Source: Hyphomonadaceae bacterium (lineage in GTDB: Bacteria; Pseudomonadota; Alphaproteobacteria; Caulobacterales; Aquidulcibacteraceae). From it: a DNA stretch of 64,000 bases. The stretch spans positions 186,001-250,000 of the forward strand of contig JALHQO010000005.1 in the NCBI GenBank assembly GCA_022841905.1, read 5' to 3'. Below, piece after piece: positions 52,665 to 61,349 of this stretch (position 1 is its first letter; every line of letters begins with the position of its first letter). A program made the position numbers and the translations under genes. The notes under the pieces were generated by a model. That model saw nothing but the letters and a program-made list of their open reading frames with translations. It made no database searches and was not told the DNA's origin.

Positions 52665-53114
52665 TTAGTGCGCGTCTTCGAGACGCTTCTTGGCTTCCTG
52701 CTCAAATGCCCGCGCATTCGCCATCGCCGCAGGCGCGGCGGGCTTGGCCAGGAACTCTTCGAGCTTGGAGATATTGTCCGAGAGCGTCTCGATCGCAGCG
52801 TCGACGTCCTCGCGCTGGGCCTCGAGGGCGACGATGCGGGCTTTGTACTTCTTCAGCGCCGTTTGCGCCTGGGCGCGCTGGTCGACCTTGTAGAGGTCGA
52901 GGATCTCTTTGATCTCGATGAGAGAGAGGCCAACGCGCTTGCCGCGCAGGATCAGCTGCAGGCGGGCGCGATCGCGGTGCGAATAGACGCGGTTCATGCC
53001 GTCGCGGCGCGGCGTCAGCAGGCCTTTATCTTCGTAGAAACGCAGCGCGCGAGGCGTGACCTCAAACTCGCGGGCCAGCTGGGAAATCGTGTAGGTGCGC
53101 TCGGTTTTCGTCAT
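52665..53114 (-). CDS. MerR family regulator, LiuR-like
   Basis: A 149-residue MerR protein. The N-terminal DNA-binding domain reads YTISQLAREFEVTPRALRFYEDKGLLTPRRDGMNRVYSHRDRARLQLILRGKRVGLSLIEI. A coiled dimer helix and a short Ala/Glu-rich tail follow. There is no metal-binding cysteine pattern, as in regulators of branched-chain and fatty-acid degradation (LiuR). ATG at 53114 with GGGAGGC upstream. Its own promoter carries a palindrome of the LiuR type, and the acyl-CoA dehydrogenase gene follows at 36 bp, so it likely autoregulates the operon. Confidence 0.9.
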   Translation of the reverse strand: MTKTERTYTISQLAREFEVTPRALRFYEDKGLLTPRRDGMNRVYSHRDRARLQLILRGKRVGLSLIEIKEILDLYKVDQRAQAQTALKKYKARIVALEAQREDVDAAIETLSDNISKLEEFLAKPAAPAAMANARAFEQEAKKRLEDAH

Positions 53115-53145
53115 GGCGGCGGCCTCCCTAAGGCTTCTGCCATTC

Positions 53146-53174
53146 CAGATAGCTTCCGTTGACGTAAGCGTCAA
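53146..53174 (-). promoter_or_regulatory. Promoter with LiuR-type operator, merR-ACAD operon
   Basis: On the minus strand, -35 TTGACG (53169-53174) and -10 TATCTG (53146-53151) are 17 bp apart. The palindrome TTGACGTAAGCGTCAA (53159-53174) overlaps the -35 and spacer, where MerR-type proteins bind, and matches the TTGACGTNNACGTCAA-like pattern of LiuR operators except at the centre. Confidence 0.75.
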
Positions 53175-53200
53175 GAAAAGTTGACGGGGCCGTCATTAAT

Positions 53201-54376
53201 TTATTTGAGAGCCAAAAGCTCCGGCTTGATGTCGGCCGGCGTCCGGCAGCCGTTGAGCGCCATGGTTATATCCAGCTCCGCCGCCAGGTATTCCATTACC
53301 GCTTGAACGCCGGCCTCCCCGCCCAGCGCCAGCCCGTAGACATAAGGACGGCCGATCGCGACCGCGCTCGCGCCCAGCGCCAGCGCCTTGAAGATGTCCG
53401 CCCCGCAGCGCACGCCGCTATCCAGCATCACTGGGATTTTGCCGTTCACCGCCGCGACCACGCCCGGCAACACGTCGAGCGTGCCGATGCCGCCATCGAC
53501 CTGCCGACCGCCGTGATTGCTCACAAGGATGCCGTCATAGCCTTCGCTCACCGCTTTTGCGGCGTCGTCAGCGCGCATGATGCCCTTCAGGATGATGGGC
53601 AGTTTCGTCCACGATCTGATCTTGGCGATGCGCGCCCAATCGAGGCTCGGGTCAGAGAACAGCTGCGTGAACTGCACCGCCGCGCCGAGCGGGTTTTCCT
53701 CCGGCGTTTGCGCGAGCATGCCGCGGAAGACCGGGTCCGATGTATATTGCGCGATCCCCATGCTGCGCAGGAACGGCGAATAGCCAATATCGAGGTCGCG
53801 CGGGCGCCAGCCGAGGATCGTCGTGTCGAGCGTGATGAAAATGCCTTTGCAGCCGCACGCCTCGGCCCGCCTCACGAAGCTCTCCGCCAGCGCGTCCGAC
53901 TTGCCCCAATACAATTGATAGAACCGCGGCCCATCGCCATTGGCTTTGGCGATCTCCTCCATCGGAAACGACGCCTGGCTTGAAATGATCATCGGCAGGT
54001 TTAAGCGCGCCATCGCGCGCGCCACCGCCAGGTCCGCGTCGGGGTGCATCATTTCGAGCACGCCAATCGGGCACGACAAAATCGGCGCGGCGGCTTTCAC
54101 GCCGAATATTTCGCAGCCGAGATTACGTTGCCCTGCTCCGCCCAGCATGCGCGGCGCGATCGGAGCGCGCTGAAACGCGGCGCGATTGGCTTCCATCGCC
54201 GTCTCTATGCCGGCCGCGCCAGCCGTGTACGCCCACGCTTCGGGCGACATTTTTTGTTTCGCCGCCGTTTCGAGTTGCGGGAAGCTCGTCGGTATCTCCG
54301 GCGTCGAGCCGCTCATGCCGCGCAAGTAAATCGCGCCTTGCGTTTCGGGTCCGAATTGGCGCGGCGCATCAGTCAT
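53201..54376 (-). CDS. FMN-dependent alpha-hydroxy acid oxidase/dehydrogenase
   Basis: A 391-residue TIM-barrel flavoenzyme (LldD/glycolate oxidase/lactate oxidase family). Features are AWAYTAGAAGIETAMEANRAAF, IGVLEMMHPDADLAVARAMA, FYQLYWGKSD, FITLDTTILGWRPRDLD, PIILKGIMRADDA (flavin-contact Lys) and the catalytic His/Arg block VSNHGGRQVDGG. The substrate could be lactate or another 2-hydroxy acid. The ATG at 54376 agrees with the family, although a second (residue 21) is possible. The stop is 27 bp from the LiuR-type operator. Confidence 0.9.
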   Translation of the reverse strand: MTDAPRQFGPETQGAIYLRGMSGSTPEIPTSFPQLETAAKQKMSPEAWAYTAGAAGIETAMEANRAAFQRAPIAPRMLGGAGQRNLGCEIFGVKAAAPILSCPIGVLEMMHPDADLAVARAMARLNLPMIISSQASFPMEEIAKANGDGPRFYQLYWGKSDALAESFVRRAEACGCKGIFITLDTTILGWRPRDLDIGYSPFLRSMGIAQYTSDPVFRGMLAQTPEENPLGAAVQFTQLFSDPSLDWARIAKIRSWTKLPIILKGIMRADDAAKAVSEGYDGILVSNHGGRQVDGGIGTLDVLPGVVAAVNGKIPVMLDSGVRCGADIFKALALGASAVAIGRPYVYGLALGGEAGVQAVMEYLAAELDITMALNGCRTPADIKPELLALK

Positions 54377-54450
54377 GGCTAATTCCTGTTTACGATTTTA
54401 CCCGGCATTAACACGGCCCCGCCTTTGATCGACACTGCAAAGTCATGGGC

Positions 54451-54462
54451 GATTCTCGATTC
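54451..54462. promoter_or_regulatory. Paired GANTC (CcrM) sites upstream of podJ-like gene
   Basis: GATTC occurs twice, at 54451-54455 and 54458-54462, 74-85 bp before the podJ-like ATG. In Caulobacter such sites in promoters allow methylation-dependent GcrA control of cell-cycle genes. Confidence 0.45.
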
Positions 54463-54535
54463 TTTCGAATTTCGCTCAGGGGTTGGGCGTGAAGCGGCGC
54501 GATGGCGCGCAGCGTAAACGCGGGCGAGGGCTAAT

Positions 54536-57500
54536 ATGAGCAGCGCGCAAAGCTGGAGCGTGAAGGGCATCGACCCGAAAGTGCGAGAGGCCGCGCGCGA
54601 AGCGGCTGCACGTCAGGGTATGAGCCTCGGCGAATATTTGAGCCAAGCGCTCGCGGGCCAATCGCCGACGGGCGGGCAGCCGGCGACGACGCAGCATCCG
54701 CCGCGTCCGCGTTCAACGCGTTATCTCGGCTCGCTCGACGCCGAGAGCGACGACGATTGGAGTGTTGGCACGCGTCCGCACGATCCTTCGCGCCTCGCCC
54801 AGCGCATTGAATCGATCGAACGCCGCACGCAACTCGCCGTCACCGGTCTCGACCGCGCCGTCTCCACCATCGATCGCTCCGTGCTCGGCCTCGCCGCGCG
54901 CATTGAAGACGCGGAAGCAGCCGCCACCGATGCCGCCGACCGCATCTCCGAAGCGCTCGAACAATTCCGCGCCGCCGGCGAAACGCTGAGCGGCAAGCTT
55001 GCTTACGCCGAACACAGCGCTGTTGAGAGCAAGTACGCGTACGACGGCGCCAAAGGCGAACTCGATAGCGTGCGCGAGCGCCTCGAACATCAAGTCAGCG
55101 TTGCTGAAGAAGTTGCGCGCCGCGCTGAAGCCGCCGCCTCCTTCCTGACCGGCGAAATGGAAAACGGCGAAGGCCTCGTCGCCAAGACGCTCGCCGAAGC
55201 GCGCGCCATCGCGGAAGACGCGGCACGCCAAGCGGCGGAAGCTTCTGCCGATGCGGTTCAGGAATTGCGCCGTCTGCAAGAAGAAATGAGCGAGCGCCTG
55301 GCGGAGACGGAAACGTCGACGCGTCGCGCCATCGAGTCCGCTGTCGCTGAAGTTCACACCGAAAATCGCGGCACGCGCGAAGCGCTGCTCGAAGAAGTCG
55401 TGCGTCTGGAAACCGAAATCTCCAAGCGCGTCGGCGCCGTCGATCAGCTGAAGTCCGAACAAGCCGCACTGATCGTGCGCATCGAGCGCGCCGAAGCCGG
55501 CTCACGCGAAAGCACGGCAGGCTTGCGCCAGGCCGCGGGTGCGGCGATCGCCGACCTGCGCAATGCGCAACTCACACTCGCCGCGCGCCTGAAGCACGTC
55601 GAAGACACCTCCGGCGCGGGCGAAGGCGTTGACCTCACCGCACTGCGCCAAGCCCAGAGCGACATCGCCGAGCGCCTCGCCTCGCTCGAAGCCAAGACCG
55701 ATTCAAGCCCAGTGTCGGAAGCGCTCGCGGCGTTTGAAGCGCGCATCGCCTCGATCGAGAATGGCGGCGTCAACAACGACAAGCTCGAACACGTCGATGG
55801 CGCGGTGCGCACACTCGATGTCGCGCTGCAACGCCTGACCGAGCGCATCGCGGAAACGGAATCGACCGCCAACACCGCCATCCGCACGCTCGAAGAAACT
55901 GTCTCCTCGCTCGGCGCGCGCGTCGAGCAAGGCACCGGCGCTGTCGAAACCGAAGTCGTGCGCGCGATGCTGGAACAGCGTCTCGACACGATGGCGCAGC
56001 AAGTCTCGCAAATGGTCGGCGAAGCTCGCCACGAATTGCAGGACCAGTTGCAAGCCGCGCTCGAAGGCGTCGCCGGCGAAGGTCTCGAAGGCGCGCTCGC
56101 GGACGTGAACCGCCGCCTCGCCGCCGCCGAACGCCGCCAAGCGCAAACCATCGAAGCGATCTCGCTCGAAATCCGCCGCATGTCCGAAACCGTCGATAAG
56201 CGTCTGCGCGCGGTTGAAACGCGCAATGACGACGCCGCAGGCGCCGCCGTCCGCGAAGAGCTGTCGCGCATGGCTTCAACCTTGGAGCAGCGCTTCGACG
56301 ACATCGAACGCCGCGAAGCCGGCGCCTTCGACCGTATGGGTCTCGAAATCGGCCGCTTGTCAGAGCGGTTGGAAGAGCGCGTCGGCGCGGTTGAGAACCG
56401 CAGCGCCCAAGCGATCGAGCAAGTGGGCGAGCAAGTCGCGCGCATGGCCGACCGCTTCAACCAACGTCAGGACATCCTCGCCCGCGAGCTCGGCGAGCGC
56501 ATGCTCGACAGCGAAGAACGCGCCGGCGCCCGCGTCACCGAAGCAATCAACTCGATCATGCACCGCCTCGCCGAAGTGGAAGAGCATTCCGCCGAAGCCA
56601 TCGCGCCGGTGCAAAAGGCCGTCTCTAACGTCGCCTCCAAGCTGGAGCGCATCGAAAGCGGGCAAGACGCGATCGATACGAGCGCCCCGCGCGCCGACGC
56701 GATCCCGACGCCGGCCCGCCGTTACGACGACTTCCCGATGTTCGGCGAAACCGAGGACATCGATACGTTCGTGTCGCCGATGGATGCAGCGCAACCGGTG
56801 CGCGCAGCCCCCCTGCCGCCACTGACGACGCCCGCGCCGCCAATGCCGGCCCAGATCGCTGGCGACGACGACATCTATTTCTCCGAAGAGATCGATGATC
56901 TACTCGAAGGCGGACCAGAACTGCCGCCGATCGAAACTGAGAGCGAGGCCGCGTTCTCGCCGATCGACGCCGCGACGGACGATTTGCTGATCGACGATCC
57001 ATTCCTCGAAGATGTCGACGTCATCAGCCAGCCTGCTCAAGGCGCGGACGATCCGTTCTGGTCGCCAGACATCGAAGCGACCACGCCGTTTGCGACAGAC
57101 GCGGTGACCGAAGCGACGGACGAATTCATCACCATCGATGATTTGCCGCCGCTCGACTCTCCGTTCGAACAACCACTGCAGCTCGACCCCGAGCAGCCAG
57201 CGCCTGCCGGCAAGCACGATTATCTCGCCAACGCCCGCAAGGCCGCGCAAGCGCAGGTTCAACAGACGAAAGCCAAAGAACCTAAGGTGAAAGCGGCGAA
57301 AGCTGCCAAGCCGCCGAAAGAGCGCAAGGTGAAGCCCGGCAAGGAGGCCGATCCAGGGGCTCCGCCGCAACTCAGCTTACGCGGATCAAGCCGCATCGTG
57401 CTCTGGGGCGCGGCTGGTTTGATCGCGTTGCTCGTTGTCGGCGGCGCGCGTTACATTGCTGACCAACAAGAAGCCTCGGTCGAGCCCCAAGCGCAGCCGG

Positions 57501-58291
57501 AAGCCGAACCGCCGACCGCGATCGATCCGGGCGCGCCACTGCCGCCGCCGGATCCGTTCGCCGAAGCGCCAATGGAAGGCATCGCGCCCGATGGCGGCGC
57601 AACTGGCGCTGAAGGCGTGCCGCTTGCTAGCGGCGGCACGGTTCAGCCCGTGGTCGCCGGCCCGCTCGCGCCGCGCAACCTCTCGCTCGAACAAGCCGCG
57701 CAAAGCGGCGACCTGACAGCGCAGTACGAACTCGCACTGCAACGCATCGCTGCCGGACGCTCATCGGACGGCGTCACAATGCTGCGCCGCGCTGCCGATC
57801 GCGGTTTCGCCATGGCCCAGTATCGTCTCGCCAAGCTCTATGAGCGCGGCGAAGGCGTACCCACCGACCTCGCGGTCGCGCGGCAATGGACCGAGCGCGC
57901 CGCCGCCGCCGGCAACCGCCGCGCCATGCACGATCTCGGCGTCTACTTCGCACGCGGCGAAGGCGCACCGTTGGACGAAGCGGCGGCGTTCCGCTGGTTC
58001 CGCCAGGCGGCGGAACTCGGCGTCGCCGACAGCCAGTACAATCTGGGCGTTCTCTACCAGCAAGGCCGCGGCGTAAACGCGAGCCCGACCGAGGCGATGT
58101 TCTGGTTTCTGGTGGCCGCCCGTCAGGGCGATCAGGACGCTGGCGCGCGCGCCGCGGCGCTGGAAGCGCAGCTGCAGACGAACCAGGTCGAGCAAGCCCG
58201 GGCCCGCGCCCAGGCTTTCCGCCCGCGCGCTGCAAGTGCGATCGCCAACGGTGAGTTCGGGCAGCGCGCCTGGGCCCGGCCGGCCGCTTAA
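54536..58291 (+). CDS. podJ: PodJ-like polar organelle development protein
   Basis: A 1251-residue polarity scaffold. The N-terminus (SWSVKGIDPKVREAAREAAARQGMSLGEYLSQAL) is the PodJ signature, followed by coiled coil over about residues 85-720 with many LxxR/E heptads. An acidic, proline-rich region spans about 735-888 (EDIDTFVSP, DDDIYFSEEIDDLLEGG), then a lysine-rich stretch (895-938), a single membrane helix (IVLWGAAGLIALLVVGGARYI, about 953-972), a proline-rich linker, and Sel1-like repeats (about 1045-1200: YRLAKLYERGEGVPTDLAVARQW, MHDLGVYFARGEGAP, YNLGVLYQQGRGVN). Caulobacter PodJ also ends in a peptidoglycan-binding domain; none is seen here. GCGAGGG precedes the ATG. Confidence 0.8.
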   Translation: MSSAQSWSVKGIDPKVREAAREAAARQGMSLGEYLSQALAGQSPTGGQPATTQHPPRPRSTRYLGSLDAESDDDWSVGTRPHDPSRLAQRIESIERRTQLAVTGLDRAVSTIDRSVLGLAARIEDAEAAATDAADRISEALEQFRAAGETLSGKLAYAEHSAVESKYAYDGAKGELDSVRERLEHQVSVAEEVARRAEAAASFLTGEMENGEGLVAKTLAEARAIAEDAARQAAEASADAVQELRRLQEEMSERLAETETSTRRAIESAVAEVHTENRGTREALLEEVVRLETEISKRVGAVDQLKSEQAALIVRIERAEAGSRESTAGLRQAAGAAIADLRNAQLTLAARLKHVEDTSGAGEGVDLTALRQAQSDIAERLASLEAKTDSSPVSEALAAFEARIASIENGGVNNDKLEHVDGAVRTLDVALQRLTERIAETESTANTAIRTLEETVSSLGARVEQGTGAVETEVVRAMLEQRLDTMAQQVSQMVGEARHELQDQLQAALEGVAGEGLEGALADVNRRLAAAERRQAQTIEAISLEIRRMSETVDKRLRAVETRNDDAAGAAVREELSRMASTLEQRFDDIERREAGAFDRMGLEIGRLSERLEERVGAVENRSAQAIEQVGEQVARMADRFNQRQDILARELGERMLDSEERAGARVTEAINSIMHRLAEVEEHSAEAIAPVQKAVSNVASKLERIESGQDAIDTSAPRADAIPTPARRYDDFPMFGETEDIDTFVSPMDAAQPVRAAPLPPLTTPAPPMPAQIAGDDDIYFSEEIDDLLEGGPELPPIETESEAAFSPIDAATDDLLIDDPFLEDVDVISQPAQGADDPFWSPDIEATTPFATDAVTEATDEFITIDDLPPLDSPFEQPLQLDPEQPAPAGKHDYLANARKAAQAQVQQTKAKEPKVKAAKAAKPPKERKVKPGKEADPGAPPQLSLRGSSRIVLWGAAGLIALLVVGGARYIADQQEASVEPQAQPEAEPPTAIDPGAPLPPPDPFAEAPMEGIAPDGGATGAEGVPLASGGTVQPVVAGPLAPRNLSLEQAAQSGDLTAQYELALQRIAAGRSSDGVTMLRRAADRGFAMAQYRLAKLYERGEGVPTDLAVARQWTERAAAAGNRRAMHDLGVYFARGEGAPLDEAAAFRWFRQAAELGVADSQYNLGVLYQQGRGVNASPTEAMFWFLVAARQGDQDAGARAAALEAQLQTNQVEQARARAQAFRPRAASAIANGEFGQRAWARPAA

Positions 58292-58396
58292 GGGCTACGA
58301 CTTTTCTCCTCTGACCGGCGTTGCCTCCGCCAGCGACGGCGCCCATAAGGGGCGCTGGGCGATGACGCGCACGCGTTATTCAGTCAGAGCGGACAT

Positions 58397-59311
58397 TTGA
58401 TTTACCTGCCGATCGCCGAGATGCCGGTGAGCGTGCTGCTCGTCCTTTTGGTCAGCGGCGCCGTCGGATTTGTGTCGGGCCTTGTGGGCGTCGGCGGCGG
58501 TTTCATCATGACGCCGGCGCTGATTTTCCTCGGTGTGCCCGCACCCGTCGCGGTCGCCACTGGCGCCAGCCAGATCGCGGCGACGTCCTTCTCCGGCATT
58601 ATGACGCAAACACGACGCAAGGCCGTCGATTGGCGCATGGGACTGCTGCTCTCGATCGGCGGCGTCGCCGGCAGCGCATCGGGCGTGTGGATATTCGAGC
58701 GGCTGCTGCGTCTCGGCCAACTCGATCTCATCATCTCGCTGCTCTACCTCGTGCTGCTCTCCGGGGTCGGCTTTTTGATGCTGAGCGAAAGCTACGCATT
58801 GATACGCGGGCGTACGACGCGCGGCGTCTCGATCCTGCGCCGGCCAGCGCGGACGGTGGCGCACACCTTGCCCTTTCGCATCGCCTTCCCGCGCTCTGGG
58901 CTTTACATCAGTGTCATACCACCGCTCGCGCTCGGCTTCGCCATCGGCACGCTCGCCGCCATTATGGGCATTGGCGGCGGCTTCATCCTCATCCCGGCGA
59001 TGATCTACCTCTTGCGCATGCCGACCAATGTCGTTGTCGGCACTTCGCTGTTTCAAGTTCTGATCGTCTCATCGCTCGTCGTCGTGCTGCAATCGGCGGC
59101 GACACGCACGGTCGACCTCGTGCTCGCGGCGCTCTTGATGCTGGGCGGCGTGATCGGCGCGCAATTCGGCGCGCGCATTGGCGCCGGCCTGAAGAACGAA
59201 CAGATCCGCGGCCTGCTCGGCATCCTGCTGATCCTGGCCAGCCTCAAGTTCTTGTGGGACCTGGTGATCCCACCGGTTGAACCCTACGTGCTCGGCGGAG
59301 GCCTTTGGTGA
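58397..59311 (+). CDS. TauE/SafE family sulfite/anion exporter-like protein
   Basis: A 304-residue inner-membrane protein of the TSUP family. It has two homologous halves, each with the Gly-rich motif: GLVGVGGGFIMTPALIFLGV and IMGIGGGFILIPAMIYLLRMP, and about eight helices. TSUP proteins export sulfite, sulfoacetate or related anions; the substrate is not predictable here. The start is TTG at 58397; no ATG lies before the first helix. First gene of a three-gene operon; its stop overlaps the next start as GTGA. Confidence 0.9.
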   Translation: MIYLPIAEMPVSVLLVLLVSGAVGFVSGLVGVGGGFIMTPALIFLGVPAPVAVATGASQIAATSFSGIMTQTRRKAVDWRMGLLLSIGGVAGSASGVWIFERLLRLGQLDLIISLLYLVLLSGVGFLMLSESYALIRGRTTRGVSILRRPARTVAHTLPFRIAFPRSGLYISVIPPLALGFAIGTLAAIMGIGGGFILIPAMIYLLRMPTNVVVGTSLFQVLIVSSLVVVLQSAATRTVDLVLAALLMLGGVIGAQFGARIGAGLKNEQIRGLLGILLILASLKFLWDLVIPPVEPYVLGGGLW

Positions 59312-60093
59312 AGCGCGCGCTTGCCGCCCTCGCTTTCGCCCTCTGCTGCGCCACCGCTTCGGCGCAACAGCCCGGCGACATGCTGAACGATCTGCCGGCC
59401 GCCGTCGCCGAAGAGCAGATCACTGTCAGCTCCGACTATCGCGGCTCCTACATCACCGTGTTCGGGGTCAACCCCGACCGGCGCGGACGCGGCGATATCG
59501 TCGTCGTCGTGCGCGGACCGAGCGAAGGCGCTGTGGTGATGCGCAAGCGTCGCGTGTTCGGACTCTGGATCAACGGCGATCCGGTTGAGTTCGCGCAAGC
59601 GCCGTCCTTCTTCGCGGTGCTGAGCAATCGCCCGCTCCGCCAAATCGCAAACGCGCAATCGATTTGGCAATACCAGCTCGACCCCGCCGCGTCGGCGCAA
59701 CTCGCCAGTTCCGTGCCGGCTGGCGGCGACCCATCAGCCTATCGCCGCGCGCTGGTGCGGCTGCGCTACGCGCAAGGGCTCTATCAATCCTACGCCGGCC
59801 AGCCGCGCCCCGAACAACGCGGCGGCTTGACCATGTATCAAGGCGGCCTCTTCCGCGCCGTCGTGCGCCTGCCCGCCAACGCGCCGATCGCGCGCTACAA
59901 TGCCGACACGTATCTCTTTCGCGATGGTCGGCTGATTTCCTCGCAGCGCATCCCGATCACCATTTCGCGCGTCGGCATCGAGCGCCGCATCCACGATCTC
60001 GCCACCACCGCGTCGTGGGCATACGGCATCATGACTGTGCTGTTAGCGCTGTTCGCGGGTTGGGTCGCGGCGCTAATCTTCCGCCGGACGTGA
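59308..60093 (+). CDS. TIGR02186-type secreted/transmembrane protein
   Basis: A 261-residue protein with a signal peptide (VKRALAALAFALCCATASA), a periplasmic beta-rich domain (ITVSSDYRGSYITVFGVNP, VVVVRGPSEGAVVMRKRRVFGLWIN, MYQGGLFRAVVRLP), and a C-terminal helix (SWAYGIMTVLLALFAGWVAALIF). This is the alphaproteobacterial TIGR02186 family, almost always beside a TauE-like exporter. Start GTG 59308 overlaps the exporter stop. It probably works with the exporter, in an unknown way. Confidence 0.88.
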   Translation: MKRALAALAFALCCATASAQQPGDMLNDLPAAVAEEQITVSSDYRGSYITVFGVNPDRRGRGDIVVVVRGPSEGAVVMRKRRVFGLWINGDPVEFAQAPSFFAVLSNRPLRQIANAQSIWQYQLDPAASAQLASSVPAGGDPSAYRRALVRLRYAQGLYQSYAGQPRPEQRGGLTMYQGGLFRAVVRLPANAPIARYNADTYLFRDGRLISSQRIPITISRVGIERRIHDLATTASWAYGIMTVLLALFAGWVAALIFRRT

Positions 60094-60569
60094 GCGCCGA
60101 CCCACCACCGTTTTTGCCGCGTGCGGCGCTGCGCTTGGGTTTCCTGGGCCTCGCGCCACTGGCGATTTCGGCGCTGGTGACGCTCTCGCAGCACCAGGAC
60201 ACCGCCCACCTCGCCGTCATCGCGTTTTCGATCTACGCGGCCGTGTTGCTCTCGTTTCTTGGCGGCGTGCGCTGCGGTTTCGAGATCATGCGCGCGCCGC
60301 AAGAGCCCAACGCCTTGCGCTTACTATTCAGCGCGATCCCGGCACTCGCCGGCTGGGCGTTGACGCTTCTGGTCGTGCTGGTGCCGCCCGCGCTGGGCGC
60401 GTCGTCGGCTTTCGCGGGATTATTCGCGGCGCAATACGTCTGGGATCACCGCAGCGCCATCGATGCCGGCGCGCCGGAATGGTATCCGCTGCTTCGCCGC
60501 GTGCTGACGGGCGGCGCCATGATCGTGTGCCTGCTCATCCCGCTCGCAACGGCGCTGCAACGCATCTAG
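60090..60569 (+). CDS. DUF3429 family membrane protein
   Basis: A 159-residue protein with five hydrophobic helices, matching the DUF3429 family: RLGFLGLAPLAISALVTL, LAVIAFSIYAAVLLSFLGGVRCGFE, FSAIPALAGWALTLLVVLVP, FAAQYVWDHRSAIDAGAPEWYPLLRRVLTGGAMIVCLL. The conserved Gly-Gly-Val-Arg and WYPLLR motifs are present. Start GTG at 60090 overlaps the preceding TGA by GTGA, so it is the third coupled gene. Function unknown. Confidence 0.88.
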   Translation: MSADPPPFLPRAALRLGFLGLAPLAISALVTLSQHQDTAHLAVIAFSIYAAVLLSFLGGVRCGFEIMRAPQEPNALRLLFSAIPALAGWALTLLVVLVPPALGASSAFAGLFAAQYVWDHRSAIDAGAPEWYPLLRRVLTGGAMIVCLLIPLATALQRI

Positions 60570-61330
60570 TCGCTGAGCAAACGCTCCTGCGGCGCCGGCA
60601 GCACCCGCGCTTTGCCCAGCACCAACGCCATCGCGCCGTCTGGAAATAGCGGATCGAACGCTTCGTCGCGCAGATTGAGCCCGCCAGTGAAGGCGCCGAA
60701 CGCCGGCATCACCAGACGCTCGCCATCGGTGGCGAAACAACGCCGCCGCACGCTGCGGCCGCGCCCCGCCACTTTCGCACACGGATGCAAATGGCCTGCG
60801 ATCTCACCGGGTGCGACGCCCAGCGTAGGCTCATGCCGCAACACCAGCGCGCCGAGATGCAGCACCTCGCGCACCGCACCGCCCAGCGTCTCGGGCGCGC
60901 GGCCATCGTGATTGCCTTCGACCCATACCCAATCGCAGCGCGCGATCATGCTTTGCAGCAGTTCGCGGTCGCGCTCGGCGAGACGCGCCACGCCCGCGCC
61001 ATCGTGAAAGCTATCGCCCAGCGACACCACGATCTCCGGCGCCAGCGCCTCCATCAGCGCCGCAACGCGAGTCAATGTCGCGTGCGTGTCGTACGGCGGC
61101 AGCATCTGCCCGCGCAGTGCGTAGGACGAGCCCTTCTCCAAGTGCAAATCGGAAACGATCAGCGCCTTCGATTCAGCAACCCAGAGCGCGCCATCCGGCA
61201 ACGCCGTCACCGTCACCCCACACATCCGCGCCTCAACGTTGGCGCCCACAATCGCCAGCGGCGGCAGCGGACGCGCAACCGTCCGCCGCAGGCGCGGCGT
61301 TTTCTTCGGCACTTGCGACAGCATGGGCAT
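60566..61330 (-). CDS. pdeM: Ligase-associated DNA damage response endonuclease PdeM
   Basis: Metallophosphoesterase of the TIGR04123 type, 254 residues. Metal-binding motifs are VSDLHLEKGSSYALRGQMLPPYDTHATLTRV, SLGDSFHDG, VWVEGNHDGRAPETLGG and GEIAGHLHPCAKV. PdeM occurs with the ligase-associated helicase Lhr, an exonuclease and a DNA ligase in a repair gene set. The ATG at 61330 leaves 19 bp to the upstream gene's stop; a start further inside (61225) would also preserve the domain. Its 3' end overlaps the converging DUF3429 stop. Confidence 0.92.
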   Translation of the reverse strand: MPMLSQVPKKTPRLRRTVARPLPPLAIVGANVEARMCGVTVTALPDGALWVAESKALIVSDLHLEKGSSYALRGQMLPPYDTHATLTRVAALMEALAPEIVVSLGDSFHDGAGVARLAERDRELLQSMIARCDWVWVEGNHDGRAPETLGGAVREVLHLGALVLRHEPTLGVAPGEIAGHLHPCAKVAGRGRSVRRRCFATDGERLVMPAFGAFTGGLNLRDEAFDPLFPDGAMALVLGKARVLPAPQERLLSD

Positions 61331-61349
61331 CAGCAGCGCACCAGATTCG

